Positions 20,245 through 32,700 of a stretch of 64,000 nt of DNA are shown here, piece by piece; positions within the stretch are counted from its first letter, which is position 1, and each line of letters opens with the position of its first letter. The notes beneath the pieces were generated by a model. That model saw nothing but the letters and a program-made list of their open reading frames with translations. It did no database searches and was not told the DNA's origin. Location of the stretch: NCBI GenBank assembly GCA_947561715.1, contig OX387201.1, positions 7,210,001 to 7,274,000 on the forward strand, written 5' to 3'. Source of the DNA: Ascidia mentula (lineage: Eukaryota > Chordata > Ascidiacea > Phlebobranchia > Ascidiidae). The position numbers were made by a program, and so were the translations under genes.

Positions 20245-21672
20245 ATGACAAAAATCATGTCTGATGCATCAGTGTTCCAGGAGCGAAAACTTTATTCTCG
20301 ACGGTGGATTTTTCTCTTCGGTTTGTTTCTCATGCAAGTTTTAGGTGGCATTTCCTTTGCAAGCTACGGGCAAGTGAGCATCTTTTACGTTCATTTCTTC
20401 AATGCAACACACGATCAAGTCGACTGGATCACCAACGCCAGAAACGCCAGCACCGCTTTTCTGACCATACCTCTCGCTTGGTTTGTTTTCAAGGGGAAGC
20501 TTGGTGTTAAGAACTTAACCCTTTTGTTGTGCATTTGCTCCACTGTGGGTCTTCTGTTCGTCACATTGTCCCTGATAAATGGAAAACTATTCACATTGAT
20601 CATAATTGGACAGTTGCTTTGCGGTGCAGCAGAGAGTTTGGGAATAGCGTTGGTTTCAACATTTCCAGTGCTTTGGTTTCCTGACAACCAGGTAGGAACA
20701 GCCATTGCCATCAACACAATTGGTCTGTATGTTGGCGATATCGGTGGGTATATCATCCCAACCAACTTGTTGTTTGGCAGCTCCAATTTAACCGTATGGA
20801 CTCAACCCGGCCAGGAACTTTTACACAATAGTCAAATTACCTTGCTGGTGATGTACGGATCGTTCCTCAGTATGTCAGCATTAGTAACGTTTTTGTTTTC
20901 AATGTTCATGACAGACAAGCCGCCGACTGCCCCAACACACGCTCAGGAAATGAAAAACGACCATGAAAGAGGAGATCGTTCGTTTACTCAGTTTAGAAAG
21001 GAAACTTACACATTACTGTCAAACTGCTCGTTTGTCATGCTGTCGGTGGCAATAGGACTGACCTTGCAAATATACATAATCTTAACTCTTATGCTTCCTG
21101 AAGTAATGGCAATATTACCCAAAACTGGCCTTCTGGGAAAAATTCACCGTAACGTTCTAGATGGACTTGTGATGAGCGTTTACAGCATAGGAGCTGTCAT
21201 TGGGTTACTGTCAGGAGGCAAGGTGGTGGACCGATGTAAAAAGTATAAGGCTCTTACAATAGGTTTTACAATCCTGGGTTTTGTTTCTGCTTCACTACTT
21301 GGCTGTGCGGTAGTATTCAAACTCCCATGGCTGTCGATTACATTCAACTTTTTTTTCGGTTTCTGTGCTGGACTTGCGGCGGTTGTGATGATGGAACTGA
21401 TGACCCAACTTACTTATCCGCTCGACGAACTTGAAGTGAGCATTTGGGGTTCTGGAATAAATGTAACAGTTGGACTGTTGTGTGGGGTGATTGGAAGAGC
21501 TGCATTTAATTATTTTGGAGCTACTGGTGTGTTGGTCTTTCAAAGCTTGGGGCTTCTAACTGGTGTAATCTTGATTATGTTCATATCACCAGTAAATCGT
21601 CGACTCGAGGCGGAAGGGGAATGTCGCCCCCTTATTGAGGCCGAATCACAAGAACCACAAAAAAGTCAATAA
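20245..21672 (+). CDS. FLVCR/SLC49-like major facilitator transporter, copy B, intact
   Basis: Intronless frame of 475 aa from ATG 20245 to TAA 21672. About twelve hydrophobic segments lie between short loops. The N-terminus MTKIMSDASVFQERKLYSRRW is cytoplasmic by family analogy; YSRRW aligns with YKRRW of FLVCR1 and the region HDQVDWITNARN with its first loop. The central loop has TDKPPTAPTHAQEMK. Length fits the SLC49 family (roughly 480-560 aa). A second in-frame ATG (MSDAS) four codons on is also possible. Compared with copy A it is clearly a tandem duplicate. Vertebrate FLVCR genes have introns; these copies have none. Transport of a small metabolite across the plasma or organelle membrane is likely; the substrate is not predictable. 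Confidence 0.88.
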   Translation: MTKIMSDASVFQERKLYSRRWIFLFGLFLMQVLGGISFASYGQVSIFYVHFFNATHDQVDWITNARNASTAFLTIPLAWFVFKGKLGVKNLTLLLCICSTVGLLFVTLSLINGKLFTLIIIGQLLCGAAESLGIALVSTFPVLWFPDNQVGTAIAINTIGLYVGDIGGYIIPTNLLFGSSNLTVWTQPGQELLHNSQITLLVMYGSFLSMSALVTFLFSMFMTDKPPTAPTHAQEMKNDHERGDRSFTQFRKETYTLLSNCSFVMLSVAIGLTLQIYIILTLMLPEVMAILPKTGLLGKIHRNVLDGLVMSVYSIGAVIGLLSGGKVVDRCKKYKALTIGFTILGFVSASLLGCAVVFKLPWLSITFNFFFGFCAGLAAVVMMELMTQLTYPLDELEVSIWGSGINVTVGLLCGVIGRAAFNYFGATGVLVFQSLGLLTGVILIMFISPVNRRLEAEGECRPLIEAESQEPQKSQ

Positions 21673-22462
21673 CAAGACATTACCCTGTGACGTCATAATT
21701 TGAATCATAAAACCAATTCAACCGACATTCGAACATAGGACTGTCAGGCTAAGTAGTTTATTAACAAAAATACGCAACTATTGTTCCTCGATTTGTCGTG
21801 TATCTTGTATGTATGCCTTACAATAAATCTCTGCTATTGGATGCGTGTTTTGTTGTTTGTGCTTTGATGTGGTGAGTGATGCAACGTACCAAATGTTTCC
21901 GGTCGGCTGCTGTAACTGAAGCTAAAGTCTGCTTGCGTGTTCTTGCTGTTAATACTACATTCGACTCCGAGAGCAGACTTATTTATTTATTTAATTGAAA
22001 GACACGTTTGCAATGCCAGGCGGCGTAAAGTATAATTTGTTCCAGGCGCGTTAGTGACTGAACAAGTAACTTCTACCGCGTGTCAGTTGTAAGTTAAGTG
22101 ACCGAGATTGTAGTTGGGTGGCAAAGTAAAATGACAGAGAATGATAACGAACTGTCACAACGAAAAGTGCGAACGGGTATTTAACAAGTTAAAATGAAGA
22201 AAAAGGTCTGTCATCGAGCCGGATGAAGACTGTGCGAGTTCTGCCGGAAAGCCTATCACCGTCTGCAGAGTTCGGTCCGTCTGTGTTCCAAATGTGTGAA
22301 GAATTATGTAGGGAAACATGCGTGTTGCTACAGTGATGATCAATTTCGTGTCGTAAAAGAATGTTTATTATTACCGAATAAACAAAAAACAAGGCAACTT
22401 CGTTTTGGCCGACATGGTCTTGTTGGCATCTTTCGATGCGATGCCGCGGCGATGCTCGTTTA
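21673..22462. other. Intergenic region after transporter copy B
   Basis: Holds the copy B poly(A) signal and then unassigned DNA up to the point where homology to the transporter resumes in mid-gene. No trace of the 5' half of a third copy was seen here. Confidence 0.5.
21822..21827 (+). terminator. Candidate poly(A) signal of transporter copy B
   Basis: AATAAA about 150 nt after the copy B stop codon on the same strand. Confidence 0.45.
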
Positions 22463-23225
22463 ATTGTATTTATGACAGACGAGCCGGCGACTGCCCCAAC
22501 ATACGCTCAGGAAATCAAAAAACGAACAGGAAATAGGGGCAAGTACATTCACACAGTTCAGAAAAGAAACTTTCCAACATCTGGTTTGTATTCATGTCTG
22601 TAACAACGGGACTGACCTTACAAATATAGATGATTCCAACCCTAATGCTTCTTGAAATAATGGCAATCATGCCGAAAACTGGCCTTTTGGGAAGAATTCA
22701 GCATGACGTTTTAAGTAGACTTGTAATGAGCGTTTGTAGCATACTTGTGTAACTGTTGGGTTACTGTTAGTAGGTAAAGTAGTGGACCGTTGTGAAAAGT
22801 ATAAGGTTCTTGCAATCTGTTTGACAAGTCTGGATATCTTATAGCTGATTCTCTGTTGGGTTTCGCGGTACTGGTCAAACTTCCGTGGTCGTGGATTGTT
22901 TTTAATTTTTACGGTTTCTCTTACGATCCGTTGGCGGTTGTAATGGTGAAACTGCGGCTACCCAACTCACATATCCAGTTGACAAAACTTCTCGTGAGCA
23001 TTTGAGATATTGGAGTAAACTTAACAATAGGACTGTTGTCTGCTGTGTTTGGAAGAGCCAATTATAACTTTCTTGGAGCACTTTCACTGTTGGTGTTTCA
23101 AAGCCTTGGTGCTTCTGACTGGTGTAATCCTGATTTTGTTCATAACACGACAAATCGGCGACTCGAGGCGGAAGGTGAATATCGTTCGCTTATTAATGTA
23201 AAGTTACAACAATCACAAAGAAGGC
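22463..23225 (+). pseudogene. Decayed FLVCR/SLC49-like transporter, copy C, 3' half only
   Basis: Nucleotide similarity to copies A and B resumes in the central loop (TDEPATAPTYAQEI at about 22470) and runs to the C-terminal RRLEAEGEYRSL (about 23160-23190). The 5' half with the first six membrane segments is missing. Several frameshifts and stop codons break the remainder. The longest open part is 23036-23371. It is a truncated tandem duplicate with no sign of function. Confidence 0.8.
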
Positions 23226-24048
23226 TATATCACCGGGTAATCCAAAACATCCTTCAGCAGGGCATTGCGCATCCTTTTTTAGCTGAGTATTTGTCCAATG
23301 CATACTTCCGACAAATTTTATTAATATTGAAAAACCGATCATCGTATAGCAAATTGGTCATTCGTTTCTAATTGTAACAAATACGTTGCTTATGTGCGAT
23401 TTTGTCATTATGTAACCAACGAAATTACAACTTGTATCTTTATTATAGCCTACGGACTGTTAAAAAACACGGATTAATTTTTAAAATATTGGTTCATAAA
23501 CAAGGGCAACCTCGGTGATATTACAAAAACAATAATAAGGAGGGAAGACATTATGTTCCACCGATTTGTGGCCCGTACCTGACAACCAACATATCAAATT
23601 CAGTGTTTATTTGTTTGTTTCCCCTCTTACTTTTGTGCCAGCGCACCTTACTATGCATTGAAAAATATACAATACCAAATGGTCTCAGACCTTTGTCTTT
23701 TTGTTGCCCCTTTTTTTATCGCAGTTATTGCAAATTAATATTATGCTTTCGTCTTGTGCAGCTCAAAAATAGGATTTTTCAAATTTTGTGGTGTTCTGCA
23801 GTTACTTGTGTTGTATAATCATAAAAGGATTTTTTATTAAAAACAAAGGCAAACGGTGTAGGAATTATCTGGCAAAGGAAACACGCCTGCAAAATGAGGT
23901 GCTGCTAATCACTGATGGTCGGTGTGCGAAAGTATACGGTGAAGGCTTGTACGTTCAAACTTTTGTAAACCGCTAAGTTATGTGCGTGAAAAAAACGTGT
24001 TGTGATTTGAGCTGCGAACATGTGAAGCTGGCCGTGCGCAAGCTAATA
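23226..24048. other. Intergenic region before PUS1
   Basis: AT-rich DNA after the decayed transporter. It should contain the PUS1 promoter. No exon, RNA gene or repeat was recognised. Confidence 0.5.
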
Positions 24049-26115
24049 ATGTCAACAAGCCAGTCCAATTCAGGTACAACTACATGACGGTTGATTACGA
24101 GAGTGAGACCTATTTAATATTTGTTATTCTAATTTAGGGGAAATTACAGTGGTAAAGAACAGCGTACCTACAATGAGTGGAAAACATGCTGATCTGGTTT
24201 GTGGATCTAAAAGAAAAGTAATGGATATTGATGTGCTGATGTAAATTATTATGGATATATATTTTATTCCTTACAGGTTGCTCTTCTTTTTGCATATCTT
24301 GGATCAGGTTATTATGGCTTGCAATTAAACAGGGGTGAAAAAGATTTGAAAACAATTGAGGGGGCCTTGTTTCAAGCTTTGGTTGATGCAAAAGTTGTTC
24401 CACAGAACTGTTTAGAAGACCATAAAAAGATGTGTTACAAAAGTGCCTCAAGAACTGATAAAGTAAGTAGTGTATGTAATATTAATATTTTTAGTAACAA
24501 GTGTTTCTGTTCAGGGTGTTTCCACTTGCAGCCAGGTGGCATCACTGAAACTCCGCATCACAGATAATATTGTCAGTCTAATAAATGAACATCTGCCTGA
24601 TGACATTGTTGTATTTGGTAAGATATAATGCAGTGACTGAAACCCAAAAACTGAAAAGTAATTCTTAACAAACTGTGTAGATGTAAAACGCACTACCCAG
24701 GGCTTTAATGCCCAAAGGCATGCTGATGCTCGAACGTATTTGTACATATTACCAACATATGCATTTGCTGATGCCAAGACTGTATCAAAGGACTATAGAA
24801 TCACCCCAGGTGAGTTTTTTTTTAACAGGTCACTTAATTTTTTTTACAATCCATGTTAAACAGTCCAGTAACTAATTCTTTCTTGTTGCAGAGAAGCTAA
24901 AGTATATCTCATCTATAATGTATCGATACAAGGGGACTCACAGCTTTCACAATTTTACTTCTAAGAAAAATATGGGTGATATGAGTGCAAACCGGTACAT
25001 CATGGATTTTTATTACGAAGACCCATTCGTAATTGACCAAACAGAATACATGACTTGTTTTATTAAGGTTTGCCACCGTTCACTTATACACCAGTAGTTT
25101 TTAATTATTTGCAGGGCCACCCAGTTGGAGATATGTATGTTTTTAACATTCCTAAAATAATTTCTAATAAAGTATTAATTTTTCCTTATTTTGCAGGGCC
25201 AAAGCTTTATGATTCATCAAATCCGTAAAATGATGGGATTAATGATTGCAATGGTGAGCAACTATGCAGGGGAGGACCACTTTGTAAGGGCGTTTTCACA
25301 ACCCCTCGAGGATATACCAAAAGCACCAGGCACAGGTACTGTTATCGAAATGCACAGTTTAAAATTTAAGTTCATGCAAGTTGGTACTTTTAGGTCTTAT
25401 ACTGAAAGAAATTCACTACCATGGCTACAACAAAACGTATGCCCACTTGCATGGTGGCGTTGATTTCGCACACGTAGCTGAAAAGCAAAAGGAATTTCTT
25501 CAGAGCAGGATTCTTCCGAGCATTTATAAGTAATTACGTCACCCAGAAATGTTAGCCACAATCGTGGAAACATGTATTTTCAAGCTTAAAATCTGTTGGT
25601 TTTTGTATGAGACAAATATTTATGACTGAAAAGCATCGTCAGTAACCTAGAATAATAGCGTACGAATTGCTAAGACGAAGAACGTGTTGCTATTTGATTA
25701 TTTTGTGTTTATATTAATAAGTCAACTTTTGCTATGGCATATGGATTACGGATTTTTGTTTGCATTTAGGGAAAACGATGAAAATAATTGTATGATGTCA
25801 TGGCTTGAGACGTTGGAAAATCACGACTACACTGGCGAAAAGGCAAAGATGCAATGGACTGAAAAGGTAATGAGAGGCTGTATGTGAGGAAAATGTGACC
25901 ATCCATATCATACAATGAGCTGTGTTTAGAATTCGACACACAAGGACAACTTAACTGCTACAGCGGAAGAGGTTGATTCGCAAGATTGTGCGAGTCCGAC
26001 CGACGTTATAACAGACGGACAAGCAAATCCAAACCTCTCAGTTAAAGAAGTTTGCCTAAGTGAAATAAAAGAAGAACCTGCGTGCAAAAAGTTAAAAGTT
26101 GTTGCTTCCACTTGA
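24049..26115 (+). CDS. PUS1: tRNA pseudouridine synthase 1 (TruA family)
   Basis: Ten exons join to 418 aa: 24049-24073, 24138-24217, 24277-24462, 24515-24617, 24681-24809, 24892-25067, 25197-25335, 25394-25529, 25770-25866 and 25930-26115. PUS1 turns uridine into pseudouridine in tRNAs (and some mRNAs) in nucleus and mitochondria. The catalytic Asp lies in SRTDKGVS, split by the third intron. Other family blocks are VALLFAYLGSGYYGLQ, GFNAQRHADARTYLYILPT, YKGTHSFHNFTS, and GQSFMIHQIRKMMGL with the substrate-binding Arg. The segment NCMMSWLETL matches the C-terminal part of PUS1 rather than PUS3 or bacterial TruA, and an acidic tail ending in KKLKVV follows. No obvious mitochondrial presequence was seen at this start. 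Confidence 0.93.
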
Positions 26116-27106
26116 CAACAGTTAAAAAACAAAACAAAAAACTCTTAATATTTGGGACTTTTGCTGTCTGCTGTCGACGTGTGAAGCCTCTTACAGAAAA
26201 TTTCAGACCTTCAAAAAGGTTCGATCAATATTCTGGTAAACTATCCATGGGTACAAAAAGTTGCATGACCCTCAGTTGGTATGCACAGTTATAAAAAATA
26301 TTTAAGTCCGTCGACTGGAAAGGAAAATGGTCGTTATCGGTAGTTTTAGGTGTCTCGATGTTGTCGTGCCAAATTAAAACACACATGGCATTTTTCTTCT
26401 GTCTCAGTTATCGCACAGCACTGTGGTGTAAAATGAAAAACACGATTTTGTCGCCTGAAAGCAAGGAAAATCTTCAACTATTTATCACATCCCAGTTAAC
26501 TACGAAATGTTACCAGCGGAGCACAATGTATTATTATTACGGCCTGTCGAGTTGTCAAAACATGCGCTTGTTTAAATATTTTTTCGATTTAAAACGCCCG
26601 GGAAGCGTGAAATTTCAAAAACTGTAAAACTTTCAACATTGCTTGGTAAAGTTGCTCATTGTGAAATATGTTCTTTATATTAAACACGAAGTCAGAAAAG
26701 ATATCATTTATTCCAAATCCGTTAACTTCATTGTTAAGGATCCTGGTACAGCGGATTGCGTTTCAAGCATTAAAAAGCTGTTTATGATGACTTAGAAAAT
26801 TGCAACAAGAGAACTGCCGATAAGGAGTGTTTAACTACTTGTCTGTAAAATATTTTAATGCGTTTTGTACAGTTTAGACCTCAATATTTAAATTATTTGT
26901 ATAACTTTTCGTTGAAACAGAAACGAATTTGCTAAAATTTGTTGGACTTGGAGACCCTAAATTTAAATTAAACTCCAGTCATTGTTGCGAAACGATTGTT
27001 GTTTCGTAATAATCAATTGTCACCTGGACAACAGCTGATTGCATTTTATACTGCCTGCAAAATTGGAAATTTTGTTGGAGGTGACAGCAGTAAAAAGAGT
27101 TGAAAA
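26116..27106. other. Intergenic region after PUS1
   Basis: About 1 kb of AT-rich DNA. A plus-strand open stretch at 26358-26627 lacks coding character. No repeat or RNA gene was seen. Confidence 0.5.
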
Positions 27107-28818
27107 ATGAGTTCGGTTTCGCCGAAAACTTTATTGTTGATCCTGGTTTGCTGTTTTCGAACGAATTGGTCGACGGAAGGTGCAAAACCAAGGGATGTTA
27201 ACCCAATGGGTGTAAAAAATGCGATGGTGACCACTGAGCAGTCTATTTTGACACCCAGAAATGAAGATGGCCAGTCTTACTCTTACATTAGCTGGTGGTC
27301 AAGAGTATACCTGCTCCAGTGGATGGTTATTTCTTTTGTTTTTCTTAATATCAGACGGATATTTATTGAACGCCAAAGCGCGCTGATTGAGGTAAGGTGA
27401 AATTGAAATTTTAACACAAAAGTTTGCCTAAAAAAAAACTAAAAACCTTATATGCTTTATTAGATTTTGAAACAAAAGCAACGACAGAGACAGGTTTTGG
27501 CTGACAAATTTCACGGGATGATCAAAATGATAGAAGGTGGATTTCAGGGCCAACAAAATCAAAAGAGGAATAGGTGTGTGGGAATTCGCAAGCAAAGAAT
27601 ACAAATTCGAAAGAAATTCAGAAAACTTCGAAAAAGATGGATTCCACCCCTCTCATTTCGAGTCAGTCTTACCGATGCCCGAGGTGTAAATGAACCAGCA
27701 AAGATTGAGGAAAATGAAAATCCATTGCCCAACCCACAAGACATGGAAAATGAAATCCAAGCCGATTCAGGCAACAAAACCCTCTACGCTCGGCCACATT
27801 TTTTTGAAGCACTTGATTTTCGACCAATCACCGAATCCAGAAACGATAAAAGTCGGATTTCCGCATCATCAGCAGAATGCTGGTCGCCATCGAAACTACG
27901 CAGTGGAGATTCTCCTCTTCACGCCCGCTGTCTTGACGTCACTGCGCCTAACCAAGCCATATTTGGTCATAAAGTCAATCTTCAACAACAGTGCCATGAT
28001 CTTCAACCAAAACACCTGTTGGAACGAATTGAAGAGTTTTCCGCCAATAAAGAGAGGGAATTGGTGGATAAAATGAGGAAAGCCCAAGGAGAAGTTAGTG
28101 GTTACATACAACTGTAATTAAACCTTGTTGTGCATTTAAAACTGTTTTCAAGGTTTCGTCCCAACTTGACAAAATCAAAGCCGGATTTCAACTACCTGAT
28201 GAAAATCAAAAGTTTAGTGAATGTGAGTTATACGCCTGTCCTGAGTTACAATATCGCAAGGCTCAGCTTCAAAAAATAAAATCCCATATCAAAATTATGA
28301 GAAAGGAAACACGAAAGAGGGAATTGAACTGCAAATCTCTTCGGGAAATTTCCCCCCAAAACGAGGTTGCCAATGAATTTTTACCGTTTTTTCTTTACAA
28401 CTAAAGCGTTGAGCGTATTTTTTATATTTGTTTTTGCAGCAGAAGATCAATAAAGATCAAGAAATGGAAATCTATCTTGCTCGTGAGCAATTTGATTATG
28501 ATCGCTATTACGCAGTGCAAAACAAAATCATCAAAAACATCAAGTCGGCAATGGATATTCATTGGGACATTGCTTCGAAGGTTTTAAAGGAATCTGATTT
28601 GAAACAGCCTGAAACCGACCAAGTTCCGTGTTTCGAGTGTGCATCCGGTGGCCACAAGTTGTACACCATTGATGGTCTCGATAATATTCCTTCATCGAGC
28701 GAAGATGGTTTTCTAAACAAGCAAAGTGGCTTCGACATTTCGTGCCCCTTGGTGGCGCTAGTGAACTCGTGGTTCGACAGACTTGAGGTCGATCCTGAGT
28801 TCAAATCCCGGTGCGGTC

Positions 28819-28853
<35 letters not shown>

Positions 28854-28988
28854 TGCGCAAGAAATTGCGAAAAAGTGACCAAACTAAATGAGTTGTTGAA
28901 ACACGTGATGAAAGATTTTTTCAATAAACGATATTTAAATCGCGGACAACTTGTGAGTCACACATATAACACTGTTACGTGCGATTAA
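27107..28988 (+). CDS. Unrecognised membrane protein with coiled coils and SINE-derived tail
   Basis: Four exons, 27107-27391, 27464-28093, 28153-28365 and 28440-28988, give 558 aa in one frame. I do not recognise the family. The N-terminus looks like a signal peptide or first anchor (KTLLLILVCCF), followed at residues about 66-85 by a membrane segment (LLQWMVISFVFLNI) and then a Lys/Arg/Gln-rich stretch. The rest is polar, with charged segments that could form coiled coils (residues about 300-420). No enzyme motif was seen. Near the C-terminus, a tRNA-like sequence and 29 consecutive A residues (28819-28847) encode the segment ending FKSRCGQ and a run of Lys. This part comes from a SINE insertion and may vary in length. 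The original protein end is not clear. Confidence 0.65.
28745..28847 (+). mobile_element. tRNA-derived SINE with poly-A tail inside a coding exon
   Basis: The sequence has a tRNA-like head. An A-box-like TGGCGCTAGTG lies at about 28752-28762 and a B box GAGTTCAAATCC at 28797-28808, about 35 nt apart as in a tRNA. CCGGTGCGGTC follows, then 29 A residues. This is the layout of a tRNA-derived SINE of the simplest kind (head plus poly-A). The 5' limit is estimated from tRNA geometry. No target-site duplication could be fixed. The whole element is in frame with the preceding gene. Confidence 0.65.
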
Positions 28989-29704
28989 GGAAATATGTTT
29001 ATTCTGATGGTTGTTTTTATACTGTTATTTCACTGTGAGTCGAGAATAAACCAGATAAACATTTATGGCGGCTCCTGCTTGTTACTGTGAAACACAAAAT
29101 GCTACTATCTGTTCTTTAATAATAATAAACGCGACAGGTATTCGTTCAGCAGTATGGAAAGGTTGGATCACTAAAAATTTCGTCCCAGGATTAGGTATAT
29201 CATAATAGACATGTTTTACTTACTTCCATGACGTATACATTTACTTCTCTCATACGGTTTTACAATTTTCAAATGAGGACACAGTACTCTCCCGGATTCA
29301 ACTAAGTGTACACTGCACAGTGCAACACGAATTACAAATTGGGGCTTTATGTTTCTGTGAATGTTTTGTTATGAGTGTTAGCGTGGTTGTAAATATTACA
29401 AGAACCATTGGTTTTCAGAAAGCTTCGTGATTTGAGTGTGCAGCGAAGTGCAGTTGTGATTAATTCATTTGCTTACCGGTAGTTTTAAAATCAAATGCCT
29501 GGCCCAGCCCATCTCGTCAATTTTAAAGTGTAGGTCACTGCCGACTGCCGCTACTTTGTTTTTGATTGCTTCTGCTGGAAGAATAATAGAGTATGTATGT
29601 GTGTATGTAATACATCGATTTTCTTGCAGTTTTCTCACAAGCGGGAGCTCAGCCAAAGTTACTAGTGTTTATTTGTTGCAAATTTAAAGTCAACCAAAAA
29701 CACA
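28989..29704. other. Intergenic region before MFAP1
   Basis: AT-rich spacer that should hold the MFAP1 promoter. No exon or repeat was recognised. Confidence 0.5.
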
Positions 29705-32700
29705 ATGTTTACATTGGGCCAAGAACACATAATGGAAGAGGCTTCAAAGCCTCAACCAATTATGTTCACAGCTGGTGCTGTGCCAGTTCGAAATAAAAAA
29801 GGTAACCTTGTTTTATGATATCATATTTTATGATAAAGGAATTGGCCTTTATTTTGGAATGCCCCTTTTTTAAGTTATTTCAGCTTTGTTCCATGTTGTG
29901 CTGCTCTATTGGAAAGAATGGTAATTGCACTGACTAGCAATTTCATATAAGTGTTTTTCCTGTACGGACTGCCGATAAAATTGTAAAATGTTACATTTTC
30001 AATTGGAGGCTGTGGAAAACTGATAATGTAGCAAGCATGTTCAACATTTTTAACCAAAATATTATATGAAGGTGAAATGTCAATGGAAAAGGTACATGTG
30101 AAGAGGTATGTTGCTGGTAAAAGACCTGATTGGGCAAATGATGATGAAGTATCTGAAAGTTCGGATGAAGAACAAACTGCAAATGTAAAAAAGTTACTTA
30201 TATTATAATGTATGAACTTAAATTTGTTGCAATGACATAGTACAGTGTTAACAATATTTAATTTATTCACATTAGATTTAGCTGCCCTTATAAATATATA
30301 TGTACATAAAAACAATAGATAAATTTTCCATGTATATACCTATTAGGTTGTTAGAGTTTGAAAAGTAGTTCTTAAAATTGTTCCGCCAACATATTGTATA
30401 TATGTAACTATTCAAATTGTTGTTGTCATAATCTTATAATCCCCAGGTGTGTTATTTTATAGTAAAACACTATATACCCAAAATTATAACTAAACAAGAA
30501 TATATTGTATAGAAGCATATATTGCATATTGCAGTAAAATGTGTTTTACTTTGTGCTAGTTTGTTCAATCTGATGATGAAGAAGACATTTCTGGCCGAGT
30601 TAGACATCAGCGCCATATCGCAGACAATAATGTTCAAGTGAGGGATGTTGATGACAGAAGACTCAGACGTTTGATGCAAAGAGATCAAGAAGATGTAGAA
30701 GAAAGGTTGGTATATACTGTTCAAATGTAATATTATTCTGTCACTTGACTGCAATAAAATAAATACAAAAATTAAAAACATGCATGTAGTGTTTTTATGC
30801 CACACAATGATTGCCCGCGCCAGAAAACATGTTAAAAATTTGCCGGGGGTGTTATATCTACAGTAACAAAGGAACATTTGGCTAACATTGTCAAAATGAA
30901 GCAAAAGCGTATTTTCATCAAGTTTTTACTCCAAAGGACCCAATTATGTTTCAGTGCAGCTATTACATATTTTTTATACACGCACATTAAAAAATACTGA
31001 AAACTAACCCATTGTTCGTGTATTCATGTTCTTGTTAGGATTCAGCGAAGAAGAGTCCATGAACCACAAGTTATTGCTCATGGAACTGATGAGGAGTCAG
31101 AAGAGGAAGTCGAAAGGCCCCCAAGAACAGCAGCACATGCAGTTGCTTTGGATGAAGAAAGCAGTGACGAAGAGGAATTGGACGAAGATGTATGTAAATA
31201 AAAATATAACAAACCAAACTCATTGGTGTCCCCGGAATAAGTTATTGCAAACATAACTGCTTTCTCATAACCACATTGTTTAAAACATCTTCATGTCCCA
31301 GACTGCCAGCCTTTTTATTCTCTGATTAATTGAATTATGAGTAAATGCATGAGTAGTGTTCCTAGACTGCTTTGATGAGTTCTAAATTTGCAAGAACTAA
31401 CCTTAACAGAAACTTCTGTTCCTTTTTGCTCAATATACAAAATACAAACTACTATATACTTGCATTTGACATAAGTAAGGCATGACATCTTGGCAGGTTA
31501 TACTATGGATTTTCAACCTTTTTTGCACTGTGATTCTTTTTACTCATTCTAATTATTGTAGTGTGAAGTTAGTATTTCACATACTTGATGTATATATAAG
31601 TTGATGCTCATCAATTAACATAAATCTTTCACCAAAAACAGGAAATTGAAAAACGCAGAGCTCGCCTTCGTGAGCGTGCAAAAGCAAAACGTGGCCCAGA
31701 GGAGGAGCTGTTGGCTCTTCCAGCTGACACTAAGGAGGAAGAAGAAGAGAGGGGAGAGGAAGAGGAAGATGAGTACGTGACTGATGAAGAATCCGAGTAC
31801 ACTGATTCAGAGGATGATGATGGGCCAAGATTGAAACCAGTGTTCGTGAGGAAGTAGGTGGACATGTAGTTAGTGTTTCCATTCTTTTATATTTTATGTA
31901 AAATCCCCAGATATTATTTTGAAGGTTTTGTTATAGTTAATAAGGTCATGATAATTTTAAGCCACAAGTTAAATTGTCATAGAAGACTGCAGGAATCAGC
32001 CTGCTCTGTACGGTGTTGACCAATGGATCTGTCTATTACATATTAGTGGTGTAATATACATACTTTTGTATTTCAAAAGTAAAGATACTGATGCTAATCT
32101 TCCACCACTCTTTAATTTATTTCTGATAATATCAAGCTGTAGCGCTCACTTTACCGCATTTTAGCGAAGCGGATTAATTGCCTTTTTCGCCGCGTTTCTC
32201 TTTTGCCGCTGTTGCGTAGACTCGTTGAGTCATTCTTAACTTTGCAACGGAATAAAGCTGTGTAACGCTTTAGTGGTGACCCGACGCATATTCTTTATTC
32301 AGAAAGGACAGACTGACTATACAGGAGCGGGAAAAAGAAGAAGAAAAACAGAGACTTGTTGCTCTGGAAACCAAAAAAGCTGTGGAGGAAAGAAGGAAAT
32401 ATTCTTTAAAAGTGAGGATGTTTTTGTTAAAATAACTTCATGTTCATTCACATATATTTTTGCGCCTGAAACGCAAAATTTGTAATGCCTTTTAATGGCA
32501 TGTAGTTTTTCATCAGGATTAAAAACATACCCTTGCTTGTCAAATGCTTAATATTGTGCACAGAAAGCATGTCATTTTTTTACCACAGCTGGTGGAGATG
32601 GAAGCAAGAGCAGAATTGGAGGCAGAATCCGCCGCCACTGGAAGCCTGGACGCCGCGCTTGAGGCAATCGATTCCGACGACGGTAACGACGAAGCCGAAT

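Noticed and set aside
28797-28818. Functional tRNA gene
   Set aside because: The B box is good, but no full cloverleaf with paired acceptor arms can be drawn and the sequence runs into a poly-A tract, so a SINE fits better.
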